Numbered from the stretch's first letter, positions 10,476 through 21,795 are shown. The stretch is DNA of 64,000 nucleotides from Theodoxus fluviatilis (GCA_034096865.1 JAWQFJ010028799.1:1-64000); one strand, 5' to 3'. Numbers and translations are program-made. The notes: generated by a model not told the origin, from the sequence alone.

Positions 10476-10858
10476 GTCAGAAGGGGTCATTTCTGAAGTC
10501 ATGATTGAGTATGGTTAATGATCTTGCTCTGTTCCTTGCCCCCTGGACCTCTCTTATCTCATCTGCCTTCTTTGAGTATGCCCCTATCTTTTCCTTGCAA
10601 TTTTTGGCCTTTTCCATGGCCATTGGTTCATTTTTACTGTATTTCCATCTCATGCAACATAGAAGAGTAATTGTTTAATTTCACATATGCTGAGTGACAT
10701 CTCTCTCATTCAATTTCTTTCTATTTAATGCCACACCATACTTTTCCCCCTCCTTTTCCCCTAACAATATAAATATTTTCAGGCCATCACTATTCATTCT
10801 GCATATTCTTCCCCAAACAAATGGTGTGATATTTCAACAGTTACCATGATAAAATAGC

Positions 10859-11016
<158 letters not shown>

Positions 11017-11834
11017 TTTCTTTCTTTCACTCATCAAGTATAGGGCCCTCACTGTAATTATTTTTTTCTGCTTCATTCATCCATTTATCCCAACCTTTCT
11101 TTTCCCAATGAATGAGAACTTGGCATGTTTAAACATCTACCAAAAGTACTTTTCAACTCATCCTCCATTATCCCTGCCCCCCTACCCACATCCTCTTCCA
11201 TTTATGACATCCTACCTTGTCTGAACAAGTGTCAAAAGCAGCTTATAAACACAAGTATGACATATAGTAGTAGTACATTCTTTTAAACTTGTTTAAAACG
11301 AAAATCTCAATACAACACTTCTAAAATAGACTCTAAACCCTTGCTACATGATTGAAGTAGCAAGAAAACTTAGCTGGAAACTGTCATTCAAAAATAAAGG
11401 TGCAACAAACAAATGAAGTCTACTGTACATCCATCCATCAGTTTGTCCACAAAAATGTCTATACTTTAAAACTGCTTCTTCAATTTTAATCATTAATTCA
11501 ATATTAGATTTTTAAAAGTCAAATCAATACATCATGTAGAGCAAACAGTTATGTCTGCCCTATATCTTATTAAATACCTGCAAGGAAACAAAAGGGAAAA
11601 CCTTCAGCCACTACAAACATCTTTAGAGTGTGATGAATGTAGATGGGGAAATGTTTGGTGGTGAGGGTGGTGCAGTGCTGTCCAGACAGTAGCCAGAAAC
11701 TCTCCAAAACATGTGCACTCATTTCCTTCGTTTTCTCCCATGTCTTGTCCATTAGCCTTTCGATCCTATTGACCCGTCCACAGCCACGCCCCTTTCTCGC
11801 TGTAGCTCGCGTGGTATCACATGCAGGCGGCAAA

Positions 11835-12056
11835 ATGGCTTCCACGCTAACGCCGACTGACTCGTTGCGTTGTATTCCGGACAGCATTTGTGTCTCATTT
11901 TTGCCAGACAGTGAGAAGATTTCTCAGACTGTGATAGACAGGGGTATGAATAAATACTACTCATGTTATTTAGACGAAATTAAGATCTATGAGCAAGAGG
12001 ATTCAACGGTGGAGGTGACAGCTCGGGAAGTGGAGGTGGTGCTGGCATCTGCGTGA
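11835..12056 (+). CDS. Unidentified 73-aa ORF, right arm
   Basis: ATG at 11835 in context ggcaaaATGGCT, stop TGA at 12054-12056. The product begins MASTLTPTDSLRCIPD and contains CVSFLPDSEKISQTVIDRG and YYSCYLDEIKIYEQED. The frame is open further upstream (to 11643), but that part is less protein-like. It lies divergently from the THAP exon at 12556-12753, ~500 bp away. The same order and orientation is seen in the decayed copy at 19485-20460, so ORF and THAP exon belong to one ancestral unit. Function unknown; possibly part of a transposon-derived THAP gene. Confidence 0.45.
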   Translation: MASTLTPTDSLRCIPDSICVSFLPDSEKISQTVIDRGMNKYYSCYLDEIKIYEQEDSTVEVTAREVEVVLASA

Positions 12057-12555
12057 CAATGAGCGTCGTATCTGTCTGTTGTCAGGTGCCTGTAAAATGT
12101 TGATCAAGTGTTCCAGTGATCAGGTAGTTAAGTTTAAAACGGATTGAGCGCCTCGGGTTGGTGTAGAGTCGCTATACAAAACTACTACCTTTACCTTCAC
12201 TAGTTGCATTGATGAGAAAGAAATTTACCAACCACGCTCGATTCGAAGACTTGATCGAGACAGGGGTGAACCTTTGCTCTTCGCTTACGTTGGATGGGAT
12301 ATATTCTGTTCTAATCCTGGAGCTTTGTATAACCGTGCTCTACCCAAAATCTCAGAACTACCATCACGACAGACAATCTGTGTAATGAGATGGTAAGGTA
12401 CATAAGCATCATCCTCGCAATGAAGCGTTACTGTACGTCTATCCTCACTCAACCCTCACGCTCCCTCCCAAAATTTGCTTCCTGAAGCCTAGAAATGAAT
12501 AAACTTATGTTAAACAACAGTAATGTTCAATTTCAAATGCAGATCTGAGACTCAC

Positions 12556-12753
12556 CCCCGCGCAGACTCCTTTGTTTTTATTAAGCCGGTTGAGATTTAG
12601 CTGATCGTGTGGCCGGCAGCACGCCTTGATCCACGCCATGGCATCGGCTCTTCTGCTTTTTACAGAGGGAAATTGATGCAATTTGCCTCCTACTATTTTA
12701 TCGGGATATTGTTGATCACCAGAGCATGTGCCCCACTGGCAGTGAACAACCAT
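12556..12753 (-). CDS. THAP-domain first coding exon, right arm
   Basis: The reverse strand starts at ATG (12753) and encodes 66 codons in phase to a GT donor (complement of 12554-12555). The product begins MVVHCQWGTCSGDQQYPDKI and contains LHQFPSVKSRRADAMAWIKA and CCRPHDQLNLNRLNKNKGVC. It fits the N-terminal THAP zinc-finger fold: C-x4-C close to the start methionine, FP and Trp core positions, and a Cys shortly before the exon end, with the last His expected on exon 2. THAP domains bind DNA in transcription factors and in P-element-like transposases. The downstream exons are not in the window. The left-arm copy lacks the ATG, so this is the more intact version. Confidence 0.7.
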
Positions 12754-13712
12754 TTTGTGAAAACGCGTGATGGAGTCAAAGAGACGCTGGTTCCAGACAG
12801 TGCCGTATTTGTGATACCAGTGTGAGCAAGAGAAGTCTGCGCTAAAAATAGACTAGTTCCGCGCCAGCGATTGGCTAAGCCCAGCGACCGCGTGGGCCGT
12901 GTGGATGGGTCTGTGGATGGGTCTATATGAATCCGATTAATTCATTACAATGTCACTGTACTTATCAGTTAGGCCTGCCTGGCAGGCACACCAATTTCGA
13001 TCGCTGGACATGCTTGTACCTCCTCCCCTCATCATTCAATCTGATTGAATGAGGAGTATGCATACATGTGTACATTACATAATTCTACGGTCTTCGCGTG
13101 TCTGTCCACACGATCTGCATATCCCTTGCCTCGGGGCTGAGATAAGCTCGTACTGTATGTAACGGGAAAGCATGGGTTATAGCGGTGAGGATAAGACCTT
13201 TTCAAACAATCTGCTTTGCCATACAAACAGCGACGTGTCATTCTGATTACGATCGATTCGCTGTGAGTGTGTCGAAGAACAAGATCCCTGAAATCGCATT
13301 TCCTTTCGCTTCTTACTGAACTAACTCAATACACTGCTTGTCAGACGAGACTGGTGTAATGAAGAAATATCTGGTTGCAAGTGACAATTTTGTGCAAGCC
13401 GCAAGATTTAATTTAAGCAGAGGTTCAAGTGTCAAGGAAATGACGCGAGCACAATTCGTATAATGGAGCACTCCTCAGGAGTGACGAGTAGACATCTCCT
13501 CCATGCGCAAAAGAAACGCAACACTAGGTGTCACAATAATCAAGCGTCACAACAGTCACGCGCCGAAACCAGTGAAGAGGGAGAGCGAGGAGGAGAGAAG
13601 TGGGGAGAACAGGGGAGGGGTGGAACGGTACATGGAAGGGGAAGCGTAGGCCAACGTCAAACACAACACCTGGACAGCATTCACAACAACGGCACCAGCC
13701 ACTCGGTCTTAC

Positions 13713-13823
13713 CTTGTTGTTTTCCAGGGCCTCTGCCGAGTGCATCTCCTTCGCTCCAAAGCATGTTTGGCACTTGCTCTTATTGAAAATGTTCGGCACA
13801 AACTTCCTACACTTCGAAGCCAT
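13713..13823 (-). CDS. MPRIP: MPRIP-like first coding exon, right arm copy
   Basis: The start codon is the complement of 13821-13823 and the donor lies just below 13713. The predicted 37 residues match the left-arm copy ([18 protein letters not shown]). The exon faces the palindrome centre, so the two copies are convergent, with ~6.6 kb between them. Downstream PH-domain exons are not found on this strand within the window, so neither copy can be completed here. Confidence 0.85.
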
Positions 13824-14726
13824 GTTGGATGTTTACGTTCCACTGAGCACGTTGCGGACACACAAACAAACACGCACGGGACAGGTAAAAGTCGCCGGTG
13901 TCACACCATTTTTCGAGGCGTGGAAGATAGAGAAAAGCTGGTTCGATCAGGACCACATCACTGCAGAGAATCAACTGCCGTTTAAGCACGTTACACAGAA
14001 GGCATTCCGACGCAGGCACACAGCGAGTGGGAAGGGACGCCGATCCAAGTGGCTCACCCTCGCGTGCCGACGGACAAGAGCCGAGTGCCCGCTGTAGAGA
14101 TCACCGGAAGTTCGGTGCACTCGAGACCCCCGGCAGGAAATAGTTCCTCACGGCACAGCAACGACAGAGCGTTGCATGAGGTATAAAGAGTTACTAACCA
14201 TATCACGACAAGCACATCACAGATACTTCGTTGACAGAGCTGACAAAATAAATTCTGACAGAGGATGCATCACGCATGATAGATGCGGATGAATATTACA
14301 GGTAGCGACTAGCGTAGGCTGTGTATCGGTATCGCCAGGCCACTCGTACGCGACGAGAGGGTTCGTGGTTCGAACCTTGATAACATGACCCCACCTCCAA
14401 GCACCCGAAAAATTATCTTTCTTCTTTTATAATTCATATTTCAAGGGTTTCCTGAAAATTATTAGATGAATATATTTTCATTTATTTTTCCACATTCCCT
14501 GAATTAGCTGAAACGTCATGAATTCTTGAGTAAATTTGACCAAAGACACTATTGTCTTTGATTTGACAGAGATGAGGTCGAAATTCGCTCCATTAGTGTA
14601 GATGGTATTTCAATTTAAGCACTATTACATTAAGAATGATAAGATCGATCAAAACGCAAAGCAAACACGCGCATTCGCGCCATCACTGGGTCCGACCTCC
14701 AGCCTCTCAGTGATCGCTACCCCAGT

Positions 14727-14909
14727 GTGGCCCTGAGGAAGATGGGCAAGATTCGATCTGACGACCGCCACCCTCTGCACCAGGCATTCGCGTCATGCGA
14801 ACCCACTCGAGAGTCCTCACGTCGCCTGAGGTGCTGGCCTGCCAGAACAAACCGCATGAGGGATTCGTTCCTCCCGACAGCCATCCGTCTCTTCAACGAG
14901 TCCCGGTGA
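14727..14909 (+). pseudogene. LINE pol C-terminal relic, right arm
   Basis: An open segment ends with RTNRMRDSFLPTAIRLFNES-R and TGA at 14907-14909. This C-terminal pattern is typical of LINE ORF2 proteins; no RT domain precedes it. On this side the 3' UTR continues past the palindrome edge through G-rich repeats and possibly to the (ATCTTGT)n tail at 16049-16077, with a foldback element inserted between. Confidence 0.6.
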
Positions 14910-15065
14910 ATGGGTAGTATGCATGAAGATTGTTGTGAGACTTGACGTGACTGTGGGACCAGGAGTGACGAGGACTTGTAGTGCTGTGAACTGTGACAGA
15001 AAGGACTATGAATGGTGTGAACTATGTCTGTGACAACAAGGATTAACATGTGAGAGTGTGTGTGT

Positions 15066-15250
15066 GTGGGGGGGGGGGGGGGGGGGGGGAGGAGTGCATG
15101 CGTTATGCGTTGATGATCGTGTATGTGTGCTGTGTGAGTGTGGTTGTTGATGTGCATGCCTGTCTCTTGTTGGTCTTTCCTGTGATTGTGTTGTGATGCA
15201 GGATGAAGAACATGATGGGGGGGGGGTGGGGGTGGGGGTGGGGGGGGGCG
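15066..15250. repeat. G-homopolymer and GGGGT-rich tracts
   Basis: A run of more than 20 G at about 15067-15089, and a second G-rich tract at about 15217-15248. Poly-Pro ORFs on the reverse strand are artefacts. Both could form G-quadruplexes. Confidence 0.9.
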
Positions 15251-15453
15251 GCTTGTACATGTGTTATGGTTGAAGATCGGGTATGTGTGATTGCGTGACG
15301 ATGATTGTTTGATCTGCATGCTTGTGTTTTTTGTTCCTTCTGTGATTACTTGTTGCGGTGTAAAACGTTTCTCTATTAAATTAAATTGCCTATGATGTAG
15401 CGCTAAATGTGTCCTATCTTATTGTGTCTTTCTGTTTTGACTCCATAACTTGA

Positions 15454-15926
15454 GCTGAAATGGTCGTTATCGGCAACATTTCAGGACACTGTACCTGGGG
15501 TACTCTGTCCAATCGGACAAAGTACCTGAGGTACTCTGTCCGATGGGACAGAGTACCTGAGTTTGAAATCTCGTCCTTGCAGACACGTGACATACCGATG
15601 ATAGCGCTCAGCTCAGACCGCAGCCGCCACTCCGCCTGACTGACTTCGCACGTTTAGCTTAAGATTACACCCGAATCACGCGGACCGTTAAGGTGCACCG
15701 AGTACAGTACCGCCGAGCAAGAAGTTTGTCACAAAATGCAGATTTATTAACGAGGCCGGATCTTAGCATAACTCCCCGGGCGTGCGAAGTCAATAGTCTG
15801 GCGGAGTGGCGGTGCGGTCTCGTTCTCGTTCAAATGCCGAGATTTCAAACTCAGGTACTCTGTCCCATCGGACAGAGTACCTCAGGTACAGTGTCCGGAA
15901 ATGTTGCCGATAACGACCATTTCAGC
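15454..15926. mobile_element. Foldback (MITE-like) element with ~90-120-bp inverted ends
   Basis: The left end begins gctgaaatggtcgttatcgg and continues to gagtttgaaatctcg (about 15571). The right end is its reverse complement, from cgagatttcaaactc (about 15836) to cgaccatttcagc (15926). Both ends contain a palindromic ggtactctgtcc..ggacagagtacc. The left end has two tandem versions of that palindrome (about 15499-15556), the right end one. The interior carries gcttaagattacacccgaat, shared with the relic at 540-600. There is no ORF. Confidence 0.8.
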
Positions 15927-15949
15927 ATAACGCGAGCGATGTGATATTG

Positions 15950-16077
15950 AGTTAGTTAATGTTGAACTTCTTGTACGTTTCTGTTTTTGTATGTATGTAT
16001 TATGTTTTTGCCACCGACAAAACGAATTTCCTTGTACAATGAGGACAATAAAATATCTTGTATCTTGTATCTTGTAA
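15950..16077 (+). repeat. LINE 3' end with (ATCTTGT)n tail
   Basis: The sequence reads cttgtacaatgaggacaata then aaatatcttgtatcttgtat. A gacaataaa-like signal followed by short tandem repeats is a classic LINE 3' terminus. It may be the end of the LINE whose C-terminus is at 14727-14909. Confidence 0.6.
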
Positions 16078-16090
16078 TTTTGCAATTTAT

Positions 16091-16230
16091 CCCTCCAGGT
16101 TTACTGGAGGTCCTACAGACTTTATCCCTCCAGGTTTACTGGAGGTCCTACAGACTTTATCCCTCCAGGTTTACTGGAGGTCCTACAGACTTTATCCATC
16201 CAGGTTTACTGGAGGTCCTACAGACTTTAT
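16091..16230. repeat. 35-bp tandem repeat, 4 units, with internal hairpin
   Basis: Units start at 16091, 16126, 16161 and 16196 (ccctccaggtttactggagg plus 15 more bases). Each can form a stem of cctccag with ctggagg around tttac or similar. A single unit occurs at 17430-17464 in the same position relative to a composite repeat. The fourth unit has one substitution (ccatcc). Confidence 0.95.
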
Positions 16231-16402
16231 CTGTCTGTCTGTCTGTGTGTGTGTGTGTGTCTGTCTGTCCCGACTTAACGGCTTATATCTCAAAAACTAC
16301 TGGACGGATTTCCTTGAGATTTTGCACACTTACTGGAAGTTAGGTCCGATTAAATGTATCAAACTTTCAGAATCGAGGCTTGAAGAGAAAGTGGTTTTTT
16401 AA
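16231..16402 (+). repeat. Composite repeat 3' block, copy behind the 35-bp array
   Basis: A gtctgtctg/gt microsatellite, then the conserved block cttatatctcaaaaactact through gaagagaaagtggtttttta. The tRNA-like head is missing and the 35-bp repeat stands in its place. Confidence 0.7.
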
Positions 16403-16516
16403 GGTCGTACCTCCCTAAAGTGTCAATTGATGGAATGGCAAGGGCTGTTTAATTAACGGAATGGCGAAATGCCTGACGTGATCAAAACTGACAGAACAAT
16501 GCCTAGCAGCGGCGGC

Positions 16517-16592
16517 TAGGTGGGGGGGTGGGGGGTGGGGGGGGGGAGAGAGAGAGAGAGAGAGAGGGAGGGGGTGGGGGGGTGGGGGGTTG
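16517..16592. repeat. G-rich and GA-rich low-complexity tract
   Basis: Runs of ggggggtggggggt and gagagagag. No gene is supported. Confidence 0.9.
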
Positions 16593-16639
16593 TTCGCCCG
16601 CGTGGCCAGTTCATTCAACTCTGGGAACAGCCTCTCAGT

Positions 16640-17210
16640 CTCTTTTTTGGAGAGGTTGCTGGTTCGAACCCGACCTGTTCTTTGTGTGTTTTTTTGTGTG
16701 TGTTTTTCCCCCCTCTTTTCTCGAGAGGTTGCGGCAAAACCTGGAGGTTCAGCGCCAGCGGTTTTTATCTGTCTGTCTGTGTGTGTGTGTGTGTGTGTCT
16801 GTCTGTCTGTCCCGACTCCACGGCTTATATCTCAAAAACTACTGGACGGATTTCCTTGAGATTTTGCACACTAACTGGAAGTTAGGTCCGATTGAATGTA
16901 TCAAATTTTCAGAATCGAGGCTTGAAGAGAAAGTGGAATAGCCAATTTGACGTCATTAATAACGTTACGTCATTTGCAAGTACAATTTCGATCCTATATG
17001 CCAGGAGAAGAATTTCGAAACACCTGGGGAGGTAGGCAATTTGATGGAATGGCGAAATTCCAACATGTGCGACGTCATCAATAACGTGACGTCATTTGCG
17101 AGGACAGTTTATAGGAGAATTAATTTAGATAGATAGATATGTCCTCAGATGTCTTAGGCCGCGAGGCCTTTATCTGATCTTTTGATCAGTACTTATGGCT
17201 ACTCTCACTT
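16640..17210 (+). repeat. Composite repeat copy with full 3' end
   Basis: It begins with two gaggttg..gttcgaaccc-like segments, then the ggaggttcagcgccagcggt core, a GT/GTCT microsatellite, the conserved block, TGACGTCA sites at 16948-16955 and 17087-17094, and the same terminal sequence as the copy ending near 1830. I see no A-box head. Confidence 0.65.
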
Positions 17211-17429
17211 TTTACTACCCTAGTTCTAACGATCTTAAAAGATCGTGCCTATTCTCTATACTTTTCTTCCGGTGGCTTATGAGTGGCAGAGAGTGGTATA
17301 CGTGGCAACAGCGGGTGGCCAACATCATCACAGTACATGTAGTCTTTGAACATCGTGTCAATTCTGTTTTTGAAGCTGTTTAATGACGAACACTGAATTT
17401 GAGAACACTGGTAAAGGAGAAAGAATTAT

Positions 17430-17465
17430 CCCTCCAGGTTTACTGGAGGTCCTACAGACTTTATC

Positions 17466-17535
<70 letters not shown>

Positions 17536-17672
17536 TGTCCCGACTTAACGGCTTATATCTCAAAAACTACTGGACGGATTTCCTTGAGATTTTGCACACT
17601 AACTGGAAGTTAGGTCCGATTGAATGTATCAAATTTTCAGAATCGAGGTTTGAAGAGAAAGTGGTTGACGGT
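17430..17672 (+). repeat. Composite repeat copy with single 35-bp unit and (GT)n
   Basis: One 35-bp hairpin unit (17430-17464), a long GT tract to about 17535, then the conserved cttatatctcaaaaactact block. Confidence 0.7.
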
Positions 17673-18740
17673 CGTAATACGATTTTTTCCATTCATGGTC
17701 GAAACTTCGCTGGCTTCGAGATCGTTTTCGCCTTGCAGACGACTGCTTCGTATTCAAATCATCACTGCAAGGCAGCGCGAAATTGACCGAAGTCGATTAA
17801 AAAAACTCGTATTCATACACATAATAAACCAATTCGATTTTCTTTCTCAGATTATTCAGACTTTGTCCGATTATTACGACCGTAAGATAGCAGTGATTTG
17901 ACATTCGGCGTCACCGTGTCATGTGACGGTGATAGTTTCGTCTGCAACTCGCACTTACGTTATGGTCGAAGTAGATTGATGTTTACTTCGTCCGCTGAAT
18001 GCTGTCAAGACTAATGCTCGAATGAATGAAGTATGATTTCCTAATTTTTCAGGATTAATACAAATGTATATCAAATACATCAGTTCAATTTAATCGAGTC
18101 AATTAATCGAGTACATGTCCACTAGGTGAAAAATGTGTTGAGTGGAACGCAAGTCAGAAAAGTTACACTTGCAGTCTAAACAACAAAATGAATACAGTGT
18201 TTGTATTGAAAATCAGGTCACTCTTTTCGTCGTTTGGTTCCACGACAAGAGTATGAAATCTTGTTTCCAGCGAGATTAGGAGCTTCTGCAAACATGGCTG
18301 ACAATGGTCAGAATGATTAGTTGCTTGGTTTTTTCCTTGTCAAAACTTGTTATACCGTCAGATTGTTACCACCATCAGATTTTCTGCAACTTTTCGAAGC
18401 GAATCTAGCCTAAAAACCTACCAGTTATGCATCGTGTTAACAGGATTGACTCGTTGCTTGTAGAGTGACGGTACTCGGTAGCAGTACCACACACGGTGTG
18501 TGCGTGAATCACTGAATGAGTACGAATGCACATGTCTGGGTTGAACATCTATAATACACTTCCTCCTCTGTGTGACTGTGTGAGTGTTAATTCAGCGTCT
18601 ATGACATGCCAAAGGAAAGCAAAACATGTCATAATAGGAGCTTCCTGAACCTATCCATCATGTTTAAAATATATGGTTGATTGTTCCTGGGCCGATAGCT
18701 TAGAAGTGGATTTACATGCTTTACAAACACTCCGTCATAT
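17673..18740. other. No gene recognised
   Basis: About 1.07 kb of AT-leaning unique-looking sequence with only short frames, no microsatellites and no repeat motif shared with the rest of the window that I could see. Confidence 0.5.
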
Positions 18741-18747
18741 CAATTCT

Positions 18748-18990
18748 CTAATGGCTCAGCTGGTAGAGCGTTCGACTCTTGGTCATGCATGACCAGGTTT
18801 GATTCTGCGCTGAAACTTTTTTTTTCTTCTCTTTTTTCGAGAGGTTGTGGGTTCGAACCCGACCTGCTTTTTTGTGTTTTTATGTGTGTGTGTGTTTTCC
18901 CCCTCTTTTCTCGAGAGGTTGCGGGTTCGAACCCGATCTTTTTTTAAATGCCAAAACCTGGAGGTTCAGCGCCAGCGGTTTTTATCTGTC

Positions 18991-19050
<60 letters not shown>

Positions 19051-19280
19051 TGTCCCGACTCCACGGCTTATATCTCAAAAACTATTGGACGGATTTCCTT
19101 GACATTTTGCACACTAACTGGAAGTTAGGTCCGATTGAATGTATCAAATTTTCATAATCGAGGCTTGAAGAGAAAGTGGTTTTGTAAGGTCGTACACTCC
19201 AGAGTGCCTCCCCAAATACGTGGTTCATAGAATGGCGAAATTGCGTAATGTGTGACGTCATTAACAACGTTACGTCATTT
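18748..19280 (+). repeat. tRNA-headed composite repeat, best-preserved copy
   Basis: The head has A box tggctcagctgg and a B box near accaggtttgattctg. Two further cgagaggttgygggttcgaa-type segments follow (about 18837-18860 and 18911-18935), then the core, a long GT tract, the conserved block and TGACGTCA at 19253-19260. The reiterated B-box-like segments are the distinctive feature. Confidence 0.75.
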
Positions 19281-19399
19281 GCAAGTAGAGTTTCCAGGAG
19301 CGTGGGTCCTATATAGAATCCATGCGAGAATGAATAATTTAGAGAACATTGGAGAAGGAGGAAGAAGGATTTTTTACGATACAAGCAGTCATTTGATGG

Positions 19400-19768
19400 A
19401 ATGGCGACCCACTCTACAGCCACGCCCCTTTTCTCGCTGTATCTCGCGCGATTACCGATGCGCCGGCGGCAAAATGGCTTCCGAATGAACGCTGATTTGT
19501 TGCGTTGTATTCCGGACATCATTTGTGTCTCATTTTTGCCAGACAGTGAGAAGATTTCTCAGACTGTGATAGACAGAGGTATGAATAAATACCACTCAAG
19601 TTATTTAGACGAAATTAAGATCCATGAGCAAGCGGAATAAACGGTCGAGTTGACAGCTTGGTGCTTCAGATCAATGATAAAAAATGAAGCTCCATATCGA
19701 CTTTCTTTCCATCTTGACGCTGCTAAGCAGAAGATCAACCATCCTCATTGCTCGTGCAAAGCTGGGTA
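19400..19768 (+). pseudogene. Decayed third copy of THAP-locus ORF plus SWIM-like exon
   Basis: The segment ggcggcaaaatggcttcc corresponds to the start of the 73-aa ORF at 11835, but the frame stops after four codons (MASE). The remainder, containing RCIPDIICVSFLPDSEKI and SQTVIDRGMNKYHSSYLDEI, is open in a shifted frame. Downstream, APYRLSFHLDAAKQKINHPH followed by CSCKAG ends at a gtaagtg donor (about 19769). C-x-C followed by a C/H pair on the next exon is the first half of a SWIM zinc finger, as in YqaJ/SWIM proteins of transposon origin. I infer a pseudogene related to the palindrome locus. Confidence 0.45.
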
Positions 19769-20374
19769 AGTGTTTTTTTTTAAATAATCATTTATCTGTT
19801 ACTTGTTTGATGGAGTAACCTAAGCTCGCATTCCAAAATTGTAGAACCTACTGAGTACTGTTGAAGTGTTGTGTGTGGAGCCAAAAAGCTTGCGCAACTG
19901 TCCTTTGCACTGACTGTCCTATGCACGGACTGTCCTTTGCATTAACTGTCCTTCACACTGACTGTTCTATGCACTGACTGTCCGATGCACTGACTGTTCT
20001 ATGCACTTTCACACTGACCAGTGCACAGAATGACCGGCACATGTCCGAAGCACTGGTGAGCGCGACAAAAACTTGGAGCGGACTGTTAGATCTTTACCCA
20101 CTGTAGAAAGCGCACTTCCCCTCCTCTCCTTCGTGACTATCTCCTTGTCAGTGTGAAGGACAGTTAATGCAAAAGACGGTCAGTGCAAAGGACAGTCGGT
20201 GCATAGGACAGTCAGTGCGAAGGACAGTTGCACAAGCTTTTTGGATCCACACACAACACTTCAAGAGTAGGTTCTACAATTTTGGAATGCGAGCTTAGGT
20301 TACTCCATCAAACACGTAACAGATAAATGATTAAAAAAAAAACACTTACCCAGCCTTGCACGAGCAATGAGCAG
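19748..20374. repeat. Foldback with ~190-bp arms around an ACTGTCC tandem repeat
   Basis: The left arm begins attgctcgtgcaaagctggg (19749), runs through cctaagctcgcattccaaaa and reaches ctgtcctatgcac. The right arm is its reverse complement and ends cccagccttgcacgagcaat (about 20370). The interior contains a degenerate ~18-bp tandem repeat of gcactgactgtcc (about 19903-20000). The SWIM-like exon end and its splice donor are therefore present in both orientations. Confidence 0.75.
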
Positions 20375-20466
20375 TAATGTTAAATTTCTAATGCAGATCT
20401 GAGACTCGCCCCCGCACAGACTCCTTTGCTTTTATTCAGCCGGTTGAGATTTAGCTGCTTGTGTGG
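20375..20466 (-). pseudogene. Fragment of THAP-like exon 1
   Basis: The reverse strand encodes QLNLNRLNKSKGVCAG followed by a donor-like gcgagt (gtgagt in the palindrome copies, so the donor GT is lost). It is truncated at the N-terminal side near tggccac and fused on its 3' side to the foldback arm. It is a diverged paralogue of 8106-8299 and 12556-12753. Confidence 0.6.
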
Positions 20467-20514
20467 CCACGGAAAAGAACGTTATAAATGCTTTACAAAT
20501 ACTCTGCCATATCA

Positions 20515-20770
20515 AATCTCTAATGGCTCAGCTGGTAGAACGTTGGACTCTTGGTCATGCATGACCAGGTTCGATTCTGCGCTGAAACTTTTTTTTCTTC
20601 TCTTTTTTCGAGAGGTTGTGGGTTTCAACCCGACCTGGTTTTTTGTGTTTGTATGTGTGTGTGTGTTTTTCCCCCCTCTTTTCTCGAGAGGTTGCAGTTT
20701 CGAACCCGATCTTTTTTTATTTTTTATTTTAATGCCAAAACCTGGAGGTTCAGCGCCAGCTGTTTTTATT
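20515..20770 (+). repeat. tRNA-headed composite repeat, 3'-truncated copy
   Basis: A box tggctcagctgg, B box ggttcgattct and two further B-box-like segments (about 20613 and 20688). It ends at the core ggaggttcagcgccagctgt, before the GT tract. Confidence 0.7.
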
Positions 20771-20924
20771 ATTTCAAGAAATATGAAAGCATGGAGAATG
20801 ACGGGGAATTAATTAGTTATGACTAAAGAAAACCTTAACGCTTTTGCACATCCATGCAGACACATTCAGGGACAGACACACACAGACACACACACACACA
20901 CACACACTTGAACTTGAAAAATTC

Positions 20925-21325
20925 TATGAGGTAGGCTGTGTAGCCTTTACATAGTTCCTAGTGCTAGACTTGCATGCGTGGCGGCTTGTATACAGTCTAG
21001 GTGCAGCAGGTTGGGTTATACATAGTAGGGCTGTCTTTCCAGAAGTAGTCTAACCTAGTTTTGAATTTGTCGACAGTGTACGCAGATACGGCGTCTTCAG
21101 GAAGACTGTTCCAGGTGTTGACGACTCTCTGAGAGAAGTAGTTGACTCACGTTTAGTCTGCAGTGGTCTTTGGGGAGTTTGAGAGAGTGGCCTCTGGTTT
21201 CTCTGCTGTTGGTTGGCTCAAAGCGAGGTCTGTCTGAGTCATACAGTCCATGCACGTACTTGAATACGTCAATCATATCTCCTCTTAGACGTCGGTTAGT
21301 TTAAGGGCCTTCAATCTCACTGTAG
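20925..21325 (-). pseudogene. LINE pol C-terminal fragment, antisense
   Basis: The reverse strand reads, with a frameshift or stop, TNRRLRGDMIDVFKYVHGLY then a GHSLKLPKD-like segment, and on another frame residues resembling a VVNTWNSLPEDAVSAYTVD pattern. The order RRLRGD(M)I.VFK..., RGH..KL..., N.W(N)SLP is the common C-terminal tail of LINE ORF2 in aquatic invertebrates. It is truncated 5' at the GA microsatellite. Confidence 0.6.
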
Positions 21326-21328
21326 TAA

Positions 21329-21795
<467 letters not shown>

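Noticed and set aside
14717..15319. 200-codon reverse-strand frame with poly-Pro and His
   Set aside because: Arises from poly-G/GGGGT tracts on the plus strand and antisense of the LINE relic.
18748..18815. Possible tRNA gene
   Set aside because: A and B boxes are present but the acceptor stem and anticodon arm do not fold convincingly and the segment heads a dispersed repeat; SINE-like head instead.
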